64,000 nt of DNA, taken from contig CM059585.1 in assembly GCA_030407085.1 (NCBI GenBank), positions 89,108,501-89,172,500 on the forward strand, written 5' to 3'. A program made the position numbers and the translations under genes. This DNA is from Trichopria drosophilae (Eukaryota > Arthropoda > Insecta > Hymenoptera > Diapriidae). Below the pieces are notes generated by a model. That model worked only from the letters and a program-made list of their open reading frames with translations. It was not told the origin of the DNA and did no database searches. Of this stretch, positions 46,371-59,000 are shown piece by piece (position 1 is the stretch's first letter; each line of letters starts with the position of its first letter).

Positions 46371-49038
46371 AGTATTTCAAAAATACTCTAAATATTACAA
46401 AATTAACATATTTCGAAATCAATCCAGAAAGAAATACAAGATCCAAATTATAATTTTTACTGAAAACTTTTGTTGTTATTGATCATTACATTCTACCAAA
46501 TTACTTCAGTAACTATGAATTTCTATTATTTAATTATTATCGTTAAATTACATGTACTAATAAAGATTAAAATTTATTACTAATTTAATTAGCATTACAC
46601 TTTCTCTGGTTCAGAAACGTTTTTTTTTAATTCAATAATGACATGTGACTACCTTCGAAGTACTTCTTTTTAATTAATATATAAAATATAAACCTGACGT
46701 GAGAAGTAGTAACGCATTCTTTAACTAATTAGTAATTGCTAATTGTTCTAATGTCGAGAAGAACGATTTAAGTTAATTCTCATAATCAATCCCGTTTTTC
46801 CACAATTTATCATTTTTTATATATTAGAATTTAAGATCACGAATATAAATATTAAACGTATTAACTGGGTCTGAGAAAAGACACTTCGTAGTAATTCCAA
46901 AATAAAGTCATTTAATTTATAATCAATGTTTATTCTATTAAGCAAATATTTTTACAGAAGTTTATTCATTAGAAATGTTAGAGTACAAGATTGGCTTGGA
47001 TTAATTTTATATTTTTTATATTTTTTTATCCGATATATTCTTTCGACTATTAATTTTAGCTTTTATAACGTTTTTATATAGTTTAAGATTAGTTAAGTTT
47101 ACTTCCAATACAGATTTGTTATTTCTTCTATAACAACTTTTTTTATAATTAGAGTATGTTTCTGTAGTTGTTTTAAAAAATACATATTTTAGTACTGTTA
47201 TTTAAGAACTACAGTTATTACATCCATAAACAATTCTTCCTTCACATAAATATTTGTAAACTTTTGATGCAATGACATTATAACCGTGGTAAAAGAATTC
47301 ATTTTTTAACTACTATAAATACAGTTGATTATATTTTAATGATGATTAATGACGACAAATGTCCAGCGAACTCTAGTCCATTACAGTGATAATTCAATGA
47401 TGACAGATGAATATAAATGATCGTAACGGCTATTGATCGATGTTTCTTATGAATCATTAGATGATGATTCCAAAATATGACGCATGATGTAAGATAATGG
47501 TAAATATAATCGTATTACGATATAGGACTATGTTGCAAAATATGATCACCATTCGCAATCACTCATGAATTGGAAGATTAGACAAAAATAGAAAAGTAGA
47601 TCACACATATGTAAATAAATATATTAAACATGAAGTAATTAACTCGAAGAATTTAAAATGTTCTGCAAAAACAAATATTTTATAGGTTTTTCTAAAGGCC
47701 ATGTTTCGGTTTGTTATTGTTAATAAATTGTATATAAAAAGTAAAGATTTTTTTTTAACTGATAATAGGGTGTAAACACATAAGGTTTCAAGTTTTCTTC
47801 GACTTTTAACCAATATCGGAAAAAATGGATTGAAATCGATCATTTCTTTCTCAATTTTCATATTTATATCCATTCTAAAATTAATTATATTTTCCTTTCG
47901 TAAACTTTGATATAATACAATGTAAAATATTTAAGTACAACATTGATGCAAAACGTAATTTATATAATAATTGGTTCAATGTTCGATTTATTTTTTAACT
48001 TATATAATATAACTTGATTGCAAAATATAGTGTAATATTATTTATATTTCCTTCCTCATGCAATAAATGTAAGCAAAATTTGGTAAATCGAAATTTTTAT
48101 ACCAAGAATATTTTCTGCTTATTCTGCTTTGAACGCACCAATCTATATTTTAGAATGTCGGGTTTTTTAAATATCTGGCTTTTGAATGTCGGAGTATTGA
48201 AGTGTCTGTTTTGTGATTTGTCTGGTTTTTCAGGTGCACCCGATTTAAATTGTTGATAACAATCTTTGTTAGCACACTTTTTGTACTATGAACAATTAAA
48301 ACTATATATAACCAATAATTTATATTATCAAAGTTTTTTTCTAAAATAAATAAATAGAAACTCGTAAATCTTGTTAATAATCAATTACAAAGCAATTCTG
48401 TAATTAATTAAGAAACAATGAATACCTAATGGGTAGTTTAAAAACCGAAATGCCGCATTTAATTAAGAAACTACCAATTTAATATAATGTCTGCACTTTC
48501 TCTCGCACTTTTCGCGGTATACGTTTCTAACACGAGAAGCGAGAATACGATTTCAGTTTTACCGCTGATATCACGCAAATCCAACCGTAACAAGGCCAAT
48601 ATAAGTTACGTTACGATGTTTTGACAACGTACAAGCTAGAGATGAAGAGCTTGCTGACTCGTGTTTCATAAAATAAATCGTTAGAAACGAAAGTTACAAG
48701 ATAACTGTTGTAATATTATCATAAAAAAATCATCAAGCTATGTGAATATATAGTGATCATTTCTTTATTGCTATTTTTGATTGATCGTGAATTATTTTTT
48801 AACAATTTTTGTTGAGTATGAAGACGATAATCACAACTAAACAAAACTATTGTATAAATAACAATAGTATTAATAAAAATAAATTAATTGATAGACACCA
48901 TAAATAGATAAAATCGTAACCTTTCTTACATAACTAAAAATCTAAACGTTCTGAAAAGTTTTAATAGATTTTTTATTTATCATTTAAAATTTTTATTTTA
49001 AATTACACAAACGTCCATGGATGAACGATAGCAAATGC
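46371..49038. other. AT-rich intergenic DNA
   Basis: No supported gene. The open frames at 47601-47873 (minus) and 48014-48256 (plus) have no domains. The latter contains repeated gtcggnntttt-like words similar to 37250. Confidence 0.4.
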
Positions 49039-49157
49039 ACTAACAGAACAGTATAGTTGTGAGGATCAGAAATATAGTCACTCTTCCTCCCTCCCAACCC
49101 TCAAAACTATAAACCGACTATATTTCTAATCCTCGCAACTACATAGTTATATCAGTG
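49039..49157. mobile_element. Small hairpin/MITE-like element
   Basis: The left arm tagttgtgaggatcagaaat continues into atagtc (to 49079). It pairs with the right arm gactatatttctaatcctcg from 49116, which continues caactacatagttatatcag. The loop is pyrimidine-rich. About 119 bp in all. Confidence 0.7.
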
Positions 49158-49284
49158 TCGATTTTCTATTTCAAAATAAATCTGTAGATAGAAATGCTTT
49201 ATTCGTATTTTTCCAATTTTCATTTTGGAACATACAAAAGTTTATATTGGGTTCAAAAAGCGATTCACCACTAACGTATCAGTT

Positions 49285-49420
49285 ATTTTTGTATTAAGGG
49301 CGTAAAATGGATTTTTACGCTTCGATGGCACAATGCGAGGGACGGCGAAGCCCTTGGTAATAATTCTACGGTTGAGATTGAAACATTATTATTTTTATGC
49401 AGTAGGCTTTGACTTTATCA
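49285..49420. repeat. Dispersed repeat, copy 2 (GGACGTAAAA family)
   Basis: gtattaagggcgtaaaatgg, ttttacgcttcgatgg, gacggcgaagcc and atgcagtaggc match copy 1. gcgtaaaatggatttttacgc is itself palindromic. Confidence 0.7.
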
Positions 49421-49799
49421 AAAATTATATTATGAATCAAAGGCGCAATTATTCGCTTTAAAAGATTTCGTTATAGAGGGCTAAATTGCTGAATGCGCCC
49501 TGAATGATAGCAAATAATTAAATTAAGATATTGTAATAAATATTAGTTTTTGTAATCAGGATTATGATGGAGATATGGGAACTCGCTTGTTAATTTTGTT
49601 TTCTCTCAATCTGTGCTCCAATGTAAAAATTCGTCAGCGTAATTAAATACACGCGAAAATTTATCAGAAAATGTTTATTTTCATACTGATGATATAACAT
49701 TGTGCCCGAACAATTATTTTTGGTCTTTTTTTTCAAATTTGTATTGTTTATAATGTTAATAACACGCCGGTATAGTTAATATAAATCAAGATTCAGGTT

Positions 49800-49895
49800 A
49801 TGAATTTGTCAGAAGGCGTGTAACTTTGAAGATTTGCCTTACAATCAAAAGACCCACGGTTCAACATTGGAATAATACAAAAATATTTTTTTTTA
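49800..49895 (+). repeat. tRNA-like relic
   Basis: gtgtaacttt, aaaagaccc and a B-box-like ggttcaacatt (49859-49869), followed by a T run. Alignable with 51720-51800. Confidence 0.4.
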
Positions 49896-50320
49896 GTTCA
49901 CCCAGCATTATGAAAATTAAACTTATCTAACATGCATAGCCCTGAAAGAAAAATTTTAAATCAATAGAAACTTATTAATCCCACTATGAAGTCATTTCCA
50001 GGCTGATTACCTTAATTATTAACACGTTAATTGTAAGACAGATAATTTAATAAGCACAATCGTTCTGCGATATCAGTAATGTAATCGCGTCGGTACTGCT
50101 CGTTGATTATTGTAATTCCCGTAATAGTTAGCATTTTGCGACAATTCTATGTACCATTTTAAGTCAGGTTAGTTTTAGTTATTTTTTTTTATGTTTTCGC
50201 AGTTAGTTTCGTGTTAGCTGAATTTGTAATTATACAACGTACGTTATACACACGCAATACTTAAACTGCATATACTAATATACAACAATGAAGAATGCAC
50301 AATAACCTCACTATTTAAAT

Positions 50321-50428
50321 GTCCTCTTGCGGCAAGCAGAATCCTCTTGTTACATGATCAAGAGGATTCTTTCACCTGCAGTAACTGGATTTCTACTTGC
50401 CGGAAGTGGATTCCACTTGCGATAAGAG
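50321..50428. repeat. Cluster of TCCTCTTG palindromes
   Basis: It contains a perfect hairpin, agaatcctcttg (50338-50349) and caagaggattct (50359-50370) with a 9-base loop. Further variants cctcttgcggcaag, acttgccggaagtgga and acttgcgataagagga lie on either side. Confidence 0.7.
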
Positions 50429-50434
50429 GATAAG

Positions 50435-50528
50435 AATTCTGTATCTTATAATTATAGCCAAATCTATTTTGTCTGCAGACTTATTAGTACGACAAATAAA
50501 TAAATGGTTTCAATTAATCAATCAATCT
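50435..50528 (+). mobile_element. 3' end fragment of a related CR1-group LINE
   Basis: gacaaataaataaatggttt followed by tcaattaatcaatcaatc parallels the end of the full-length element (ggcaataaataaacggta then TCAA repeats). A ttttgtctgcaga segment parallels its ctttgtctaggg. It is a 5'-truncated insertion of a diverged relative. Confidence 0.65.
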
Positions 50529-51353
50529 CATTTATTAAATAATCGCTAACTGAATTAGTTCATATTTAAATTTGAGGCAGTTTAATTTAGTACATATAAT
50601 TTATTTTAAATTTTCCCCTAGATTTTGTAATTAATATAATAATTAATTCAATTGATTAATATCAGACTGTCTATCCTGTTTCATGTGATTGTTTAAAAAA
50701 CTTGATATTTATTAATGATAAACCTTTGCACTTCCAAAACCTTTCATGAAAAATTAAAATATTTTTGAATATGCAAGCTTCTAGAACAATATTAAAGGAA
50801 GATATGCCTGAGAACTATTAAATATATCCAAGTGTGCATTGTCGAAATTACTATTTGCCGCAATAGTAATGAAGAGTTCACTATGGAATACCATTGAATT
50901 ACGCAGTAAATTTTGACGATTCATAATATTTGTCGGTATGAAAGAAAATTCCATTTCCCCTTAGTTGGAATACACGTTACTTTAGTTAGTCAAATTTTAA
51001 AATAAAATTTAAAATAAAACTGCAGGTCTCAACAGGTAGAGGTGTCGAAGCAATGTCATAAAGTTAAGAGCTTAGGATCATATTTCAGATGGAAAAAATC
51101 AGTTAATTTATTATTTTATGTAATATTACACGTCAGGACTACCTTCTCCAAATCTCAAGCTGACCGAAGCAAATGGTAATAAGTATGGAATTATAAAACT
51201 CATTTTAAAAGAATACGTGTCGTAGATTCAAGTTATATAATTGAAAAAAGTAACACCTCGTTCAACTACTTTTTACACTTTTTTTTTCTTTTAGATAGTT
51301 AAAAAGATAAATCAAATAAAATAAAAAATACTGTTCGAAGGATGCACTTCGTA
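50529..51353. other. AT-rich intergenic DNA
   Basis: No feature recognised. Confidence 0.45.
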
Positions 51354-51548
51354 TGTACAATTTTGAAAAAAAGAATAGTAGATAGAAGGATAAGACACAG
51401 CCATCGTCTTTAGTTAATTTTACAATCCAAATAGTGACCTAAACCATTTATGTAGCCTACTATTTAAACAGTAAAACCTACTTAAAAGCGCAGTTATAAT
51501 AAACCCTATTTTTCAGATAAAACCAACTATTTCTTTTTTTCCATGTGC
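51354..51548. mobile_element. MITE copy C (GAAATAGTTG ends)
   Basis: gaaaaaaagaatagtag on the left and caactatttcttttttt on the right are inverted ends. The interior ataagacacagccatcgtct and tgtagcctactatttaaa match copy A closely. Confidence 0.7.
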
Positions 51549-51714
51549 AGTATCTTCGAAATGAAATGGAGAAAATGTAGTCTACAAAAACCCGCTCAAC
51601 CCCTGAAGTAAATCGTTGTAGCTATTGGCTAACTAAGACTGTCGTTGAAATTAAAATAAAAATACATAATGTATTTCATACTGTAATGTTAGGCGTTGGG
51701 GCATTTAACGTTTA

Positions 51715-51805
51715 ATTACAAGTGTAACTGAAAGTTCCTATGTTAGTCAGAAGAACAGTCCCGGGTTCGAATCTAGATTAGGAATAAACTTTTTTTACAT
51801 TTTTT
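51715..51805 (+). repeat. tRNA-like relic
   Basis: gtgtaactgaaag, then cagtcccgggttcgaatcta with a B box at 51764-51774 and a T7 run about 15 bases later. This is the best preserved of the set but still lacks a proper acceptor stem. Confidence 0.45.
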
Positions 51806-53930
51806 AATCGGCATTTTTTTCACTCTTATAATTTAACATATATTTAAATTATGTTTAAATTACGCGTTAGTCAATATTAGAAATATTTAAATTCGGTGGC
51901 CGTTTTCTCTACTAGTTTAGTATTAGTTACGCTACTCGACGTGGTCAGAATTATTCGATTACTTTAGATAACCTTTGAGTTTCCTGATTTAAGAGAGTAA
52001 TCTCAGATTATTACACTCGTCGAACTTCTGTTTTTATTGTACATTTCCGCCTGATTAATCGCTCGTCGATCTTTAAAAATAATGTTCGTGTGGAAGAGCA
52101 CTCGGATAAAATGTGCACTTTCGTTCGAAAATAAATTGACTCGACTCACTTCCTGCGGAACGTCTTTCGCTTTCTACGGGGAGATTCTTGATGCGATACG
52201 CGAACAGGAACGCTTCGGACTTTATTTATTTATTGTTTTGTCTTATCAGATGAAATAATTGAGAAAAATTATAGTGAAATCTTAAGCTAATAAATGGTAA
52301 TTGAGTAATAATTTTTTTTATTTACTAACGTTGAAATCGTGGACGATATTGAGGATTAAATAATACACGATCGTAACGATGATTATATCCGAAAGTGGTT
52401 TTGGCTCTTCAATAACACAGGAAACGAAATTAAAAATAATTCAGTAAACACTTTTTAAACTGCAATGACTGTAAACATTTCTATTGAAGGAAATTTAAAT
52501 TCGAAGCGTGAACAAAAAGAGAAAGAAATTTCTTATTCAACTGAAAATGACATTATAGGTCAAATGTACAAAAGTTATTGACATTGACTGTGAGATCTGT
52601 TCAATGAACTAGAGAATAGAACTGGTTAGGACCATATTTAAAAAAGCCAGTACTCCACCCAAACTAGTTAGTAGCAGAAAACGAGTAAGACTACTAGAAT
52701 CATTTGTACAGTGAATGCGAAAGTTACAAAACAATAAGTAGATATTTTTCACAAACATCTTCGATACGAGTAAATTAGAAACTGAATGAAATATTTAATT
52801 TAGTGTAATTTTAGATAAATTAGTACAATAAAAAATAAAACATAATAATTAAATACAAAGCCTTCTTTAATCGTTAGGTACATAATAAGTTTGACGTTAA
52901 TTAATTTAGATCTTAACTTACTGACATAGTGTAAATATAAGTTTCACAGAAAATAGTAATTTTTTAGATACAAATTATTGCAATTACATGAAAAATGAAG
53001 AGTTGTACGTAAAATTATTATTATGCTAGAAATAATTCAAGCAACAGTTTGATACAGTCAGTTTTAATCTAGATACAACGTATGCATGAAAGTATGAATA
53101 GTTGATATCGATTCGTTTAATTGCTCTCTGACTTCTTTCACTTTCTGCGGTTGCGTCCGCGATATATGAGCTATTTTAAAATAATAACTTGCATAAACTA
53201 GTATTCAACGGGTTTCTTCTCTATAAGATACGTTTACATGCTAATATTGCGCGTTAGTTTGAAATTATCAATTTTTTCACTACACGTTAGAATGTACCAT
53301 CCCGAACGTAATTAATTTCAGTTTCAGCATAATGTGCTGAATGCCTCGTTTTCATCGTTTACGGTGAAGAATTAGTTAACAATTGCTTCGCATATCACTT
53401 TCACGCTTTAGAGAAAACGTGCTTATTAGATATTCAACAATTTATTTTATATAACATTTCCAATCGAAAACGCATCTTGTTGGACGTCAAGTTGGAGTAA
53501 AGTTATTATGAAGTACGAAGATAAGAAGTACGAAAACAAATCATGTTTTAAGTATTATTTTATTTAGGAAAAAATAATAAAGACTTTCTTTCATAGATGA
53601 AGAAACCTGAATAGTTGTTCAACAGTGAATTCATTAAACCCAATGACAATCGATTCTGAAAGATTTCTCTCATCCGAAATCTTTTTTATTTCTAACATTT
53701 CGATTAAATAAGATTTGCTTTCAAAACCTGGAAATACGAACTCATGCAAATAGCAATCCTAAATCTTGTTCCGACTATTTACATGATGTTTTCGTAAATA
53801 TTTGCATGAAAAACGCACTAGTCGTTTCAGATTCAGAATCAGTATCAAAAGTTTACTAAAGTGAGAAATATAAAAATTCTCCATGCTAGAATCTTCAACT
53901 ACTGCTCATAGTGGTGACTTAACATTATCT
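51806..53930. other. AT-rich intergenic DNA
   Basis: No supported gene. Slightly higher GC at 51940-52220 without recognisable coding. Confidence 0.4.
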
Positions 53931-53939
53931 CTGATCTTT

Positions 53940-54870
53940 GTTTATTTAGAGAAATGGTCCTTGGATTCTTCTTCGAAAAAGCTCATATTAAAGCTCTGAA
54001 AATTAAGAGTCAATAACATCAACGACACATGAAAGACTTTCTTTAGAGCTTCGACAGAAAAACTGAAATAGCAGAATTTACATTAATATTAAGATTTTTT
54101 ATTTTCAGAATTTAATTTTGGGAATCCTTGATTAAAAGACGGACATCTTAGTGCCATATTCAGAGCTTCAGTGACTTTAAACGATGGAGAAACTTGCCAT
54201 TTCCATTTCTCCATGGCATCATCATTAAGGTTCTTTGCTTTTCATAACTAGGATTTCGATTTCACAAATGAGCTTCAATGACACACACTATTCTTGATTC
54301 TTATTGAAGCCAACAGTTCGAAGTAGAATTTTTAAATTACTTTTTCTCTCAGTCCTATTCCATCATTGCAAGAAATAATGAAAGGAAAAACGTTTACTTG
54401 AAAGCTTCAGTGAAATCACATGGCTGAAGCTTCAGGTATGAAGTAAGGGTAATAACATGACTGAAACTGGCATCAAAGCTCTCAACATGTGATCGATTCT
54501 CTTGGCTTTTGATATTGTGATATCCACGAGAATTTCAGCTATTAGTATAATGATGAGACTTTTCAGAGTATGTGCAAACAATTTACAGCATTGGAAGAAG
54601 CAATGAATAATCGGTTTATAAGGAAGCTCTCATAAAAGTCTGAACAGGGGATGTTGAGATGCCCATAGCAGATTCACTTCCTCCGTCACTGATAGATACT
54701 CATAAAAAAGTTCTAAATATGACGTCAAGGTTCATAGCAATGCGTATTCATTCTTGCAATGAAATGTAACTTTCTGCTAGGAAAAGTGGGAGATAGTAGA
54801 AAAATTGAAGTTCGCACGAAAATTCTGAACATGTTTTCTTTTGATGAGATAAATTCATAACACCTTCAAT
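53940..54870. repeat. Degenerate sequence with recurring AGCTTCARTGAC words
   Basis: Variants at about 54047, 54165, 54269, 54402 and 54424 suggest an old tandem or dispersed repeat. Spacing is irregular and no unit length could be fixed. Confidence 0.3.
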
Positions 54871-54877
54871 TACGTAG

Positions 54878-54927
54878 TTAGGTTACGTTAGGTTAGGTTA
54901 GGTTAGGTTAGGTTAGGTTAGGTTAGG
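54878..54927. repeat. Interstitial TTAGG telomeric repeat
   Basis: Ten 5-bp units, nine of them TTAGG and one TTACG (the second). TTAGG is the ancestral insect telomere repeat. Single-copy DNA on both sides shows this is internal, not a chromosome end. Confidence 0.95.
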
Positions 54928-55239
54928 TTTTCAGCTTCTGCTATGTCTTTCATTGAAACCACCAAGATTATCCATGGTTGAAGAAGATATGAAAACTCTG
55001 AATTTGTTGTCTTTCGATTATATTTTTGTGAATTTCTGTCATGAGAAAAGAGAAATAGCAGAGAAGTTCTCCAGGAAAGTCTTGCATATGTCTAAACAAG
55101 CGCAATGTCAGAATCTACTCATCACTATTGATCTATCAGTAAACTGGAGCTTTACTCTCACTTATTACAAAAAAATTCATCGTCTGATTTTTATAAAATC
55201 TCACATTTTCCCAAGTTTTTCAGTACCTAGCTAGAAAGG

Positions 55240-56040
55240 CAAAGTTGAGTGGCCTGCAGGCGACCATCGAATCGCACCGCGGGTATCAGTGGACTTCTTT
55301 TTTTCGCGGTTGCAATTGCGGAAAAAGTCTCTCTCGAAACCGCACTCTCATTCGCGTATTCTTTGCATCGCCGATTATTTTCTCCTCTAATTAGCATCCC
55401 GAACACCGTATCTAATTGAATGTAAACGTTAGAACGATGATGCAGCCGCCACAGCGCCACCGGCAATAAATCTCAACGGAGATGACCGTGTATGTATACA
55501 GGTCGAGCATTGAAAAATTCGCGGCACGAGGCTTTCACGAACAGCTGGGAAACGAATATGCAGTTATGTGTCCGGTAACTTTCGAGTGCACGCGTCTTAG
55601 AACCGGCTGCATATAAAGAGACACAAGAGTACGGGACGGTGAAAGTTCGCGTGGCTCATCGCTGCTGTCGAAGCTGAAGAACGACATTGCATTGCGTATC
55701 CCTTAAACATAAAAAAACCGGACAAAGATTTGAAGCAGCATTCTTTTTCGTGTATACCAATGCTCCAAGCAGACATTCATCCGTAGAAAGTGAAAGGGCC
55801 TGGACCCACCAGAAAAATGATCTTTCCAAGTTACATGGAGTGACATCTGTTGCGCGGTCGTGCAGCAAACCTGACTTTGAATTTACGGTTATATTTTTAG
55901 ATAGGAGCATTATAGAAGTCGTTATCACTGCTCTAGGACATTTATAGCTTCCGCGCAGACAAAGACAATACATGGAGAAAGTGTCAACACGTGGGTAGAA
56001 TTTATTATTTGCCGCTCGACATGCAGCCAATGCTCCCCAA
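55240..56040. promoter_or_regulatory. GC-rich island
   Basis: Raised GC with overlapping open frames on both strands (up to 124 codons on the minus strand) that have no domains or splice logic. Possible enhancer, promoter or non-coding exon. Confidence 0.3.
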
Positions 56041-59000
56041 ATTAATAACTTCGTTACTCATCGTTTGCATCCACTTTCACGGATCCTGCTAAGAAAAAGT
56101 TTCGTTTTATGCGAAGAATTATACAAAAAAATGTATGCTTACTTTTCTGATTGAAATCTACCATCTAAAGATAATAGAAGTTCTTACGAATGCCTGCTTC
56201 CTCAATCCCATGATGCTTTTTCATTATGAATGTGAGATATCTCTTATGAAAAGATATCTCTAATTCCATCTGACATTGTTTCTTTCTTCGGAGTGCCAGT
56301 GGTATGTTGTTGAAAATTAATGAGGAAATTCTTTATTTACTTAGAAAGTAAATTACTTCGTAATAATATCCAGCCAAAATTTGGACCAAGATGTTGAATA
56401 TATACGTCCGTTTTTGCCGTTGTGGTTTAGCTATTACATCATAGTCTTCGGTACTTTAAATGACCTTCAACATAAATTTCCATAGGTACATAATAATGCA
56501 AATTTAAGTACCTAAGATTTCATTATCCTTAATTTGCTTGTTGCATGCAATATCCAACACAGTAATTTTCGTCTTCTGAATTTACAGCATATTCATTATT
56601 ATCTAGAAAGGTAGCATCTCGTATATTTCGCTGTTTAACGTTAGAGAAACTCGCTTTTTTAGGTATGCTATAGTTTTCCGCATCTGCTTAGTACACCTAT
56701 TTATCTTCACGACAACCAAATGAAACTACTACCATACTACTGTGGCTCATTTGGCATAGTTTTGTATTGTCTTAGCAATCATCTGTTTAATTCCAGATTT
56801 TCCCTGGATTTAAATTCCCAGGTTGGTCATTAAAGTAGTTTCTCGTATGTGAGTCCTCGCACGTGATCCACGCAATCAAGATAAAGACTACTGTCCTGAA
56901 AAAGCACGTAACAAAGTTCAATATCAAGGTAACCTTCTTTAGCAACTCACCCGTAGCTATTTATGTGGGTCATTGTGTAATTTTACTCTGTGTAACGATT
57001 TGCAACTTATGCATTATGGATTAAACATATTTTTATATCTTTAAAATGTTCAAACCTTGAAAATTTTTGTAAATTGATGAAAAATAATTTTAATTAAGGT
57101 TAACTGACCAAACCTTAAACAATAATGAAGTTTTAAGAAACTTTATTAGGATATGTTTATTATCCTATTGTTTTAATTTAACAATTATATCCTTGAAAGG
57201 TTCAGTAACATGTATTCTACATTTAAAGAATAAAGGTAAACCTTGTGCAGGATCTCCCAGCTTTTGGCAGTATGCCCAGGTCGGCGTCGACGTAACTTCC
57301 AAGACTTTAAAACTTGATACAAAACAAAGAACGATTCATTCTTCTTACGAGATATGTCCAGAAAAACGATCTATTAAGAACCGTTAAAATCAAAGCAATT
57401 CTGTTCGGTATAAAATGAATCCTTGATCAATTCACATGAACGTTTGGGAAAACATAATAATTCTAAGAAGACAGAGAATACCTCTGTATTTGTCAGCAGT
57501 TTGAATAAGAACAAATTTCTTTTTGTGAATAATGGAAAGACAATTCATTATTGAGAAATTCATTTTCCATAACCATTTTGGAGAACAGATTTTTCTTACG
57601 CAGATGATAGTACACGTTTTTAAAATGTTTGATTTGAGCTTTTGAGTATTAAGAGGTCATTTTAAATTGGAAAATTACTTAAGTAATTGTTACTGGAAGT
57701 AAACTTAACTATGTCCACTTTATTAAATAATAATTACTCTCAACATTGGTAAATCTTTATAATTTCAAATGATTCATTACTTTTACTTTCTAGCCTTTCT
57801 ACCATTAATATTAAACTTAATCATAAACATTCTTTAAGGAGATTAGCTTTATTTTAAAAATGAAACAAGTCACTATAGTCCATAAAACTGCACTGTGTCG
57901 CGATTAATAAGATATTCACATTTAGTTTTCGTGTAATCAGAATACCAATTAAGCGCCACTTGAATTATGGAGGTAAGTGGTTAAAGAAATAAATTTATCA
58001 GTCTTACTTCCTTCACTACTCACTTTTCATAAAATGCCTACTGGATAGAGTCTTTTGCATACTGAAAATCTTAAACCAACTTCTTTTCGGGGACCCCAAA
58101 AATTTTAAAAGTTCATCTCATATATTAAAATCGCCATTTTGAATTGAGAAGTTAGAGAAGATAAAAATTGGTCAGCAATCCTGTCGAGAGTCGCTATCAA
58201 GGATTTAATAAGCAACTGTAATAATACTCTACTAAAAATATTACTTAAAACTAGATAAAATAGCTTCTGCTATTTTCAATGTTGAAATACTAACTTCACA
58301 TTCATCACATTGCACTCAACGACCCCGAAATTCCTGGAGTAACAAATTTTCGACCAATCCTGTAAAAAGAAAATTATGTGCATGTAGGGGTTAAACACAA
58401 AACAAATTCTCTGAGACTTAATATGACGAAACCCAATGCGAAAATGATTGGTTATAAAAAACCTAATGGAACTCAATAAACCTAATAGAGTTTGTTGTCT
58501 TCTTTTGGTAAACTAGGAAGTCTACGTAACATTAACTTTCCACTTCCTTCTATTTGTTGTCGACTCGGGAAAGTAGTTGAATTTTCTTCTGCGCATCACT
58601 CACCTCCTAACAACACATATACTATATGAAGTATTTTTTGATATATTCCAAAGGAATTGGTCAATAGTGACAGCTTTTAGTCATATTGAAGCAGCTGAGT
58701 TCTCGTTACCACTTTCATCTTTATTGTTTCCTCAAATTATTATTTCAGATTTCAGCGAATTAAGTTTCAATAGTTTAGCTGTTTTGCAATTCGTGCTGTT
58801 ACCTTAGCCAAACATTTTCATACATGACTTCCTTTTCTTCAACATGATATACTTGCAATGTTGAAAAATATTGCCATTAAAAAGAAAAAAAAAAAAATAG
58901 TGACACAGTTTTATGCTATTGCGTAACTTTAAACCAATTTTAACAAATCCGTCTGTATCGTATTTCCGGCATATCAATAAAATAATAAAGCCGATGGACC

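Noticed and set aside
55656..56030. 124-codon minus-strand open frame
   Set aside because: It has an opposed 86-codon frame, low-complexity composition and no recognisable family; GC content explains it.
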